Of a stretch of 8,885 nt of DNA, positions 1-6,452 are shown piece after piece. Below the pieces are notes generated by a model that was not told where the DNA came from, did not search any database, and was given only the letters and a program-made list of their open reading frames with translations. A program made the translations under genes and the position numbers. Source of the stretch: Thiohalomonas sp. (GTDB lineage Bacteria > Pseudomonadota > Gammaproteobacteria > GRL18); the NCBI GenBank assembly GCA_023864145.1, contig JAIVER010000041.1, positions 1 through 8,885 of the forward strand, read 5' to 3'. Numbering within the stretch: position 1 is the stretch's first letter; each line of letters begins with the position of its first letter.

Positions 1-96
1 GAGTTTTTTGATGAAATTTTACCGAGCATTGGAAAATCATTAGATTTTCGAATTAATGATAATTTCCAAGTGTTCGATCCTGCATTTTCAAGTTGA
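1..96 (+). CDS. C-terminal end of an unrecognised open frame (partial, enters from left edge)
   Basis: Frame 1 is open from the first base and ends at TGA 94-96, giving 31 residues that end FQVFDPAFSS. The composition is mixed and slightly acidic, with no repeats or membrane stretch. It does not resemble the end of Hfq, the product normally encoded just before hflX. I do not recognise the family, and so short a fragment could be an open frame by chance. The stop lies 70 nt before the hflX start, which would be normal gene spacing. If real, it could be the end of a different neighbour or of a mobile-element gene; nothing here decides between them. Confidence 0.3.
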   Translation, partial: EFFDEILPSIGKSLDFRINDNFQVFDPAFSS

Positions 97-166
97 TTGG
101 GTATATAAATGATCGTAGATGATTGGCTCCAAATAGATGCCATACTGAGCAATAAGGAAAGCGTCA

Positions 167-1295
167 TTGTTTGAACCTCCTGTAGGAACCGGAGAGCGTG
201 CTCTTCTGGTTCACATTGACTTCCCTCAGGCTGCACAAGCCAAAAAGATCCAACAGAATGAAGCTCAAAGTGAGTTTTATGATCTCGTCATGTCTGCTGG
301 AGCCGAGCCGCTGTCTTTTATAAAAGGCAAACGGCATAAAGTAGAGGCAAAATACTTTATCGGCACCGGCAAGGCACAGGAAATCAAAGAAGCGGTGCAA
401 ACGCTTGATGCCGATCTGGTTATCGTCAATCATCAGCTGTCACCCTCTCAGGAACGTAATCTGGAAGCCTTATTAGAATGTCGCGTGATAGACAGAACGG
501 GTTTGATTCTGGATATCTTTGCCCAACGAGCACGTTCTCATGAAGGGAAACTACAGGTAGAGCTCGCTCAGTTAAGGTATATGACCACTCGCTTAGTTCG
601 AGGCTGGACGCATCTGGAAAGACAAAAGGGCGGTTTGGTCCGGGTGAAACATAGCTGGAAACTGATCGTCGTTTACTTAATGTACGCATTAAATAACTCA
701 ACAAGCGCCTGGATAAAGTGCGCAAGCAGCGTGAACAGAGTCGTCGTTCACGTCAACGAGCCGAATTACCCACTGTTTCACTGCTTGGATATACTAATGC
801 AGGCAAGTCAAGACTGTTTAATCAACTAACAAAATCAAGTGTTTATGTTACTGATCAATTATTTGCCACACTTGATCCCACATTACGCCGGGTCGAGCTG
901 CCTAAAAATCTATCAATGGTTTTAGCTGATACGGTTGGTTTTATCAGTGATCTCCCCCATGATCTAGTAGAGGCTTTTCATGCAACCCTGTTAGAAACTC
1001 GCGAAGCTGATTTATTATTACATGTGATTGATGCCCATGCAGAAAATCGTAATAAGCATATTGCCGAAGTCAACTTAGTGTTAACACAAGTTGGTGCAGA
1101 GAAAAACCGCAATTACTGCTGTATAACAAAGTCGATTTACTTGCCGGACAAAAGCCTCGTATCGAGAAAGATAACCCAGGTAATATATTACGTCTCTGGT
1201 TAGTCTCTATTGAAATGACCAGAAGAAAATTTGATAAATTAATGAAGACGAGTGGTTTCAGTGATTTAATTTTTGATGAAAATTCTGTTGACTAG
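167..1295 (+). pseudogene. hflX: hflX pseudogene: GTPase HflX, degraded by several lesions
   Basis: HflX is a cytosolic GTPase that binds the 50S subunit and splits stalled or idle 70S ribosomes. Translation starts at TTG 167 (GGA at 156-158, 8 nt spacing). The first 157 residues match the HflX N-terminal region, including RVIDRTGLILDIFAQRA and the HEGKLQVELAQLR and RLVRGWTHLERQKGG stretches. Then the gene breaks. A deletion of about 10 nt near 635-639 removes the residues before GPGET and shifts the frame. TAG 652-654 and TAA 694-696 lie where Gln codons are expected. The G1 motif reads GYTNAGKSRLF, with Arg where Thr is usual. DTVGF (G3) survives. A further shift in the A run 1102-1106 puts the NKVD (G4) motif in another frame. 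After LRLWL at about 1202 the frame jumps straight to the C-terminal VSIEMTRRKFDKL region, losing roughly 60 residues including the G5 SA motif. The last fragment ends at TAG 1293-1295. Several independent lesions make sequencing error an unlikely explanation. Confidence 0.93.
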
Positions 1296-1314
1296 TGCTT
1301 TTATGATAATTAGT

Positions 1315-1344
1315 CTGACAATAATCGCTTTATAGAAGTATAAT
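1315..1344 (+). promoter_or_regulatory. sigma70-type promoter for hflK-hflC
   Basis: CTGACA at 1315-1320 (5 of 6 to the -35 consensus) and a perfect TATAAT at 1339-1344 are separated by 18 nt. Transcription would start around 1351, leaving a leader of about 38 nt before hflK with GGAG at 1379-1382 as ribosome binding site. It lies 20 nt after the last stop of the hflX remnant, so hflKC need not depend on transcription through hflX. Identified by motif only; no mapped start is available. Confidence 0.75.
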
Positions 1345-1388
1345 GTACCTAGCTAAAACTTTAACTTTGAACAAAACTGGAGTATTAA

Positions 1389-2615
1389 ATGGCCTGGAAT
1401 GAACCTGGCGGTCCCAAAAACAATGACCCTTGGGGTAATAAAAACAAAAATGATCAGGGGCCTCCTGACCTCGATGAACTCATTAAAAACCTCAATGATA
1501 AAATTGGCAAGTTATTTGGTGGCAGCAAAAAAAAAGGTGGCAATGGTTCTGATAGTGGCGGCTTTGGCGGTAAGAGCTTTACGCCCGGGCAGCCACCCAA
1601 GATATTGCTGGTTATTATTACTATTGTCGCCATTGGCGTCTGGGCTTTGTCCGGTATTTATACCGTTGATCAAGGTAAAAAAGCAGTAGTCCTGCAATTT
1701 GGTGAAGCGTTCAAAACAGTTGACGCAGGTATTCAGTGGTATGCACCGGGTATTCAAAATTATTATTTAGTGGATGTCAGTGCATCTCGAAGTCTGAATA
1801 TTGGCGGCACTCAGCATGAAGCTCACATGCTGACCAAAGATGAGAATATTCTTGAGATTAAAGTCGCTGTACAATATAAAATCAGTAATGCAGAAGATTT
1901 CTTATTCAATGTGCGCGATCCGGGACTGGTATTACGACAGGTTTCAGAAAGTGCAGTACGAGAAATCGTCGGTAAAAATAATATGGACTTTATTCTGACA
2001 GAAGGGCGTAGTGATATTGCCGCAAAGATTGGTGTCTTAGCTCAGGAAATTCTTGAACGCTATAAAACCGGTTTATTTATTACTCGTTTTACACTGCAAA
2101 GTGCTAAAGCACCAGCGCAGGTACAGGATGCATTTGAAGACGTAAATGCTGCACGAGAAGATAAAGAACGTTACATCAATGAAGCTCAGGCTTATAGCAA
2201 TGATGTGATCCCTAAAGCGCGTGGTGTGGCTGCTCGACAGATTGCCGAAGCAAAAGCTTACAATGGCCGTGTTATTGCTGAATCAGAGGGTGAAACAGCA
2301 CGTTTTTTAAGCGTATTAACCGAGTATGAAAAAGCACCTGAAGTGACACGTGATCGACTCTATCTGGATGCGATGGAAATTGTCTATAGTAAATCCAGTA
2401 AAGTGATGATCGATACTAAGGGCAGTAATAACCTTCTTTATTTACCTTTGGATAAGATGATGCGTGGTAATTTTAATATGCCGTCCGGCAGTAATACTGG
2501 AGCGGGTGCAGGAGAAACAGTGAATTATAAAAGTAATCAGCAGCCTGATTATCGTTCTGATCAGTTTACTACTGATAACTCTCGTGCCAGACCATCTATC
2601 AGGGAGAGACGTTAA
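1389..2615 (+). CDS. hflK: HflK, FtsH protease modulator (SPFH family)
   Basis: HflK pairs with HflC to form a large periplasmic SPFH assembly that encloses the membrane AAA protease FtsH and tunes its degradation of membrane proteins (family knowledge). The 408-residue product is close to the usual length of about 400-420. Residues 1-70 form a Gly/Asn/Lys-rich cytosolic tail starting MAWNEPGG, typical of HflK. A single transmembrane helix spans about 72-90. The SPFH/band-7 domain follows from about 91 to 270, starting YTVDQGKKAVVLQFG. An Ala/Glu-rich helical stretch covers about 250-315, and a low-complexity Ser/Asn/Gln tail starts near 360. The ATG at 1389 has GGAG 6 nt upstream. The stop overlaps the hflC start by one base (TAATG), so the two are almost surely translationally coupled. 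The N-terminal tail carries a run of nine A at 1527-1535 encoding Lys47-49. Confidence 0.97.
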   Translation: MAWNEPGGPKNNDPWGNKNKNDQGPPDLDELIKNLNDKIGKLFGGSKKKGGNGSDSGGFGGKSFTPGQPPKILLVIITIVAIGVWALSGIYTVDQGKKAVVLQFGEAFKTVDAGIQWYAPGIQNYYLVDVSASRSLNIGGTQHEAHMLTKDENILEIKVAVQYKISNAEDFLFNVRDPGLVLRQVSESAVREIVGKNNMDFILTEGRSDIAAKIGVLAQEILERYKTGLFITRFTLQSAKAPAQVQDAFEDVNAAREDKERYINEAQAYSNDVIPKARGVAARQIAEAKAYNGRVIAESEGETARFLSVLTEYEKAPEVTRDRLYLDAMEIVYSKSSKVMIDTKGSNNLLYLPLDKMMRGNFNMPSGSNTGAGAGETVNYKSNQQPDYRSDQFTTDNSRARPSIRERR

Positions 2616-3475
2616 TGAAATTATTAGTTGCAATAGCGCTATTGGTACTGGCTATTATCGGTTCAGCATCATTATTTAGCGTAAACGAAACCGAAATGGC
2701 TATTTTGTTTAAATGGGGTAAAATCCAGCGTTCAGATTATCAGCCGGGACTTCATGTGCAAATACCATTTGTTAATAATGTGCGTAAATTTGATAAGCGT
2801 ATACAGACATTTGATGCCAAGCCGGAAGATTATCTGACTGAAGAAAAGAAGATCCTTGTCGTTGACTCTTTTATTCAGTGGCGAATTGATGATGTTGAAG
2901 TCTTCTATGTCTCCATGCGTGGTGATATGAACATTGCCCGGGAACGTATTGGCACCATCGTAAAAGAAGGTTTGCGTAATGAGTTTGGTAAACGGAATAT
3001 GTTCGAGGTTATTTCCGGTGAGCGCCATATGATTATGGATGATATCAACAAATCGGCCAATAATTCGGTTAAAGGCTTTGGTGTACGCATTGTTGATGTA
3101 CGTATCAAACGCATTGAATTTCCACCTAAGGTGAGTAATAAAATTTTCCGTAGAATGGAAACAGAACGTACCCGAATTGCTAAAGAGTTAAGAGCACAGG
3201 GTAACGAAAGTGCCAATAAGATCACCGCGGAAGCGGATCGTCAGGTCACTATTTTTAAGGCTGATGCCTATAAAAAAGCGGAAATGATTCGCGGTGAAGG
3301 CGATGCAAAATCGGCAGATATTTATGCTCAGGCTTATGGTAAAAACAAAGAATTCTTTAGCTTTTACCGCAGCTTAAACGCCTATAAAAATGCTTTTGGC
3401 AGGGTCTCAGATATTATGGTTGTTGAGCCTGATTCTGATTTCTTTGATTACTTTAAAAATAATCAGGGTAAATAA
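2615..3475 (+). CDS. hflC: HflC, FtsH protease modulator (SPFH family)
   Basis: Partner of HflK in the FtsH-HflKC complex, held in the inner membrane with its bulk in the periplasm. The 286-residue product matches the shorter HflC form common outside enterics; the E. coli protein is 334 residues, so this is not a truncation. An N-terminal hydrophobic helix at about 3-21 anchors it. The SPFH domain follows: FSVNETEMAILFKWGKI at 21-37, PGLHVQIPF at 44-52 and VRIVDVRIKRIEFP at 157-170. A charged coiled-coil-like segment (about 176-235, METERTRIAKELRAQG then KITAEADRQ) precedes the conserved C-terminal portion containing FFSFYRSLNAYKNAF. The start is fixed by the one-base overlap with hflK and the MKLL hydrophobic N-terminus. 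The same promoter as hflK presumably serves both. Confidence 0.97.
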   Translation: MKLLVAIALLVLAIIGSASLFSVNETEMAILFKWGKIQRSDYQPGLHVQIPFVNNVRKFDKRIQTFDAKPEDYLTEEKKILVVDSFIQWRIDDVEVFYVSMRGDMNIARERIGTIVKEGLRNEFGKRNMFEVISGERHMIMDDINKSANNSVKGFGVRIVDVRIKRIEFPPKVSNKIFRRMETERTRIAKELRAQGNESANKITAEADRQVTIFKADAYKKAEMIRGEGDAKSADIYAQAYGKNKEFFSFYRSLNAYKNAFGRVSDIMVVEPDSDFFDYFKNNQGK

Positions 3476-3480
3476 TAATT

Positions 3481-3504
3481 GCTGACAGCGCAGCCTCTTT
3501 TTTT
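3481..3504 (+). terminator. possible weak intrinsic terminator after hflC
   Basis: Six bases after the hflC stop, GCTG (3481-3484) and CAGC (3491-3494) can pair around a six-base loop and are followed shortly by seven T (3498-3504). The stem is only 4 bp, so termination would be inefficient at best. The T run also sits inside a second small inverted pair, CTCTT / AAGAG. Proposed only because of the T tract and its position. Confidence 0.25.
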
Positions 3505-3537
3505 AAGAGATGAGCGTATAAGTGATATTATCTGCAA

Positions 3538-3576
3538 TGATAGATTGAATAATTGCTAAATTAGTTCAATCTATCA
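3538..3576. repeat. 12-bp perfect inverted repeat (long hairpin) between hflC and the DUF2065 gene
   Basis: TGATAGATTGAA at 3538-3549 is perfectly complementary to TTCAATCTATCA at 3565-3576, with a 15-base loop. Inside the loop AATT (3551-3554) can pair with AATT (3559-3562), extending the stem past a small bulge to a GCTA tetraloop. No T run follows directly on either strand, so it is not a standard terminator. It could be an RNA-stabilising or processing hairpin, a dispersed repeat, or an operator. The structure is seen directly; the function is unknown. Confidence 0.7.
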
Positions 3577-3610
3577 GGAATATAGTATAAAATCCGGATT
3601 TTTTTTGTTT

Positions 3611-3799
3611 ATGTGGAATGAAATCCTAATTGCAGGTGCATTGTTGTTGGTATTGGAAGGTATACTGCCAATACTGAATCCAAAATCGTTTAAACAGATG
3701 ATCTTCAATGCCTCTCAAATGAGTGAGCAGCAATTGCGATGGAGCGGAATAATCAGTATGGTTATTGGTGCTGTTGCTATTTATGTGTTGAAACACTAA
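3611..3799 (+). CDS. small inner-membrane protein, DUF2065 (YjeT-like)
   Basis: A 62-residue protein starting MWNEILIAGALLLVLEGILP. It has two hydrophobic helices (about 4-21 and 43-60) joined by a polar linker containing NPKSFKQMIF and ending with RWSGIISMVIGAVAIYVLKH. The LVLEG..P..NPK pattern and position match the DUF2065/YjeT family, usually found between hflC and hisZ or purA; no biochemical role is established. ATG 3611 gives the usual family length. TTG 3605 in the same frame would add two residues and places the weak GGA at 3596-3598 at better spacing (6 nt versus 12), so the exact start is open. No mutation is visible in the frame. Confidence 0.88.
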   Translation: MWNEILIAGALLLVLEGILPILNPKSFKQMIFNASQMSEQQLRWSGIISMVIGAVAIYVLKH

Positions 3800-3861
3800 T
3801 AATTTTTAAAAGCCTTTTTTAATCGCTTAAATTAGCGCTGAAATGAGATATTACAAACAAT

Positions 3862-5052
3862 ATGTTAAAAAAAGATCGCTGGTTATTGCCTGAAGGGATT
3901 CAGGAAGTTTTATCACCTCAAGCGTTAACAATTGAATCACAGCGTCGTTCTTTACTGGATTTATATCAAACATGGGGATTTGATCTGGTTGAACCGCCCA
4001 TGATTGACTTTCTGGACTCCTTATTAACAGGAACCGGACATGATTTACAATTAATGACCTTCACTCTGACGGATCAGATTTCCGGCAAACTGCTAGGTGT
4101 ACGTGCTGACATGACACCCCAGATCGCTCGTATTGATGCCCATCATATCAAGACTGAACAACCTTCGCGTTTTTGTTATATTGGGCAGGTGTTAAAAACC
4201 AAACTGGAAGGTTTTTCTCAATCACGCAGCCCATTGCAGGTTGGTATTGAACTGTATGGCCATAATGGTGCCTCCAGTGATATCGAAGTCTTATTATTAA
4301 TGATCCAGACCCTGAGCAATGTGGGTCTTAAAGACTTTCATATTGATTTAGGCCATGTTGGTATCTTTCGCAGTATGGCACGCCAGGCTGAGTTAAGTGA
4401 AGCTGAAGAAGACACTTTATTTGATGCCCTGCAGCGTAAAGCAGTCACTGAATTATCAAGTTATTTATCGACTCTTGACATCAGTGATGAGCAAAAACAG
4501 CAATTTATGTCGCTGACTGATTTAAATGGTGATATTTCAGTGATTGATAAAGCACGCAGCATCTTAACCGGTGACGAAGTGCACAGAGAACTGGATAACC
4601 TGGAAACCATTGCCAAAGGCCTGCTTGCTCGCGTACTGGAGCAAACACTCTATTTTGATCTGTCTGAATTACGTGGTTATAACTATCATACCGGTGTGGT
4701 ATTTGCCGCCTACCTGCCTGGTCATGGACAGGAAATTGCTAAAGGCGGGCGCTATGACGGCATTGGTAAAATCTTTGGTCGTTCCAGAGCGGCAACAGGC
4801 TTTAGCACGGATTTGACGCACTTAGTCTCACTGGTTTCCAACCTCGAAGCAGCTGATAGCAAAGAAACAATCTTTGCTCCGGCTATTGATGATGCAAAAC
4901 TAATGCAAATGGTGTCACAATTGCGCCAGCAGGGTAAACGAGTGATTTGCGAACTGGCAGATTCCGACTCCAATGCACAGGCACTGGGTTGTACTCATAC
5001 ATTGAGTAATGACTCCGGCAAGTGGCAAATTCTTGAGGTGACTTCCGCCTAG
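3862..5052 (+). CDS. hisZ: HisZ, ATP phosphoribosyltransferase regulatory subunit
   Basis: HisZ is a catalytically inactive paralogue of histidyl-tRNA synthetase. It joins the short form of HisG to make the hetero-octameric ATP phosphoribosyltransferase, the first and histidine-inhibited step of histidine synthesis. The 396 residues match the usual length. The class II synthetase-like core includes DRWLLPEGIQEVL at 5-17, LLGVRADMTPQIARI at 77-91, the SRSPLQVGIELYG stretch at 121-133, DLGHVGI at 162-168, ELRGYNYHTGVVFAAY at 269-284, AKGGRYD at 293-299 and ATGFSTDL at 311-318. These are HisZ signatures, and there is no tRNA anticodon-binding domain at the C-terminus as in true HisRS. ATG 3862 is the only sensible start; its ribosome binding site is weak (GAG at 3845-3847 is far). 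The gene implies a short hisG elsewhere. It ends with TAG, 51 nt before purA. Confidence 0.96.
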   Translation: MLKKDRWLLPEGIQEVLSPQALTIESQRRSLLDLYQTWGFDLVEPPMIDFLDSLLTGTGHDLQLMTFTLTDQISGKLLGVRADMTPQIARIDAHHIKTEQPSRFCYIGQVLKTKLEGFSQSRSPLQVGIELYGHNGASSDIEVLLLMIQTLSNVGLKDFHIDLGHVGIFRSMARQAELSEAEEDTLFDALQRKAVTELSSYLSTLDISDEQKQQFMSLTDLNGDISVIDKARSILTGDEVHRELDNLETIAKGLLARVLEQTLYFDLSELRGYNYHTGVVFAAYLPGHGQEIAKGGRYDGIGKIFGRSRAATGFSTDLTHLVSLVSNLEAADSKETIFAPAIDDAKLMQMVSQLRQQGKRVICELADSDSNAQALGCTHTLSNDSGKWQILEVTSA

Positions 5053-5085
5053 GGAGTTATTGTATTACATAATTTTTAAATCTAA

Positions 5086-6396
<1,311 letters not shown>

Positions 6397-6405
6397 ATGG
6401 TTTGG

Positions 6406-6433
6406 TAACAGGCTAAGATATCTTAGCCTGTTA
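6406..6433. terminator. perfect 28-bp palindrome between purA and rnr, terminator-like hairpin
   Basis: TAACAGGCTAAGAT at 6406-6419 is followed immediately by its exact reverse complement at 6420-6433. In RNA this folds as a 12-bp stem with an ATAT tetraloop, extendable outwards by two G-U and two A-U pairs. Its place right after the purA stop fits a transcript end, but the following bases TTAACACTC are a poor U tract, so termination is probably partial or factor-dependent. The hairpin ends 19 nt before the rnr start, leaving no space for a promoter after it, so rnr must be read through it or started upstream. Confidence 0.65.
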
Positions 6434-6452
6434 TTAACACTCAAGGACAAAT

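Noticed and set aside
80..110. Promoter for hflX with TATAAA at 104-109
   Set aside because: No acceptable -35 element lies 16-18 nt upstream.
630..700. Programmed frameshift or stop readthrough keeping hflX alive
   Set aside because: Two frameshifts, two stops and a large deletion would all need bypassing; no slippery site or downstream structure stands out.
164..725. Open frames on the minus strand under hflX
   Set aside because: They mirror the conserved HflX coding frame and encode nothing family-like; shadows.
718..1203. A separate GTPase gene starting at GTG 718, making a split two-protein HflX
   Set aside because: No ribosome binding site precedes GTG 718, the residue after GKS is Arg instead of Thr, the G4 motif is out of frame and G5 is deleted, so this frame could not give a working GTPase.
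2615..3475. Truncated hflC because it is about 48 residues shorter than in E. coli
   Set aside because: HflC outside enterics is normally about 290 residues, and both the N-terminal anchor and C-terminal block are present.
3800..3845. Terminator after the DUF2065 gene (TTAAAA / TTTTTTAA and CGCT / AGCG)
   Set aside because: The first stem is only A-T pairs and the second only 4 bp with no following T tract.
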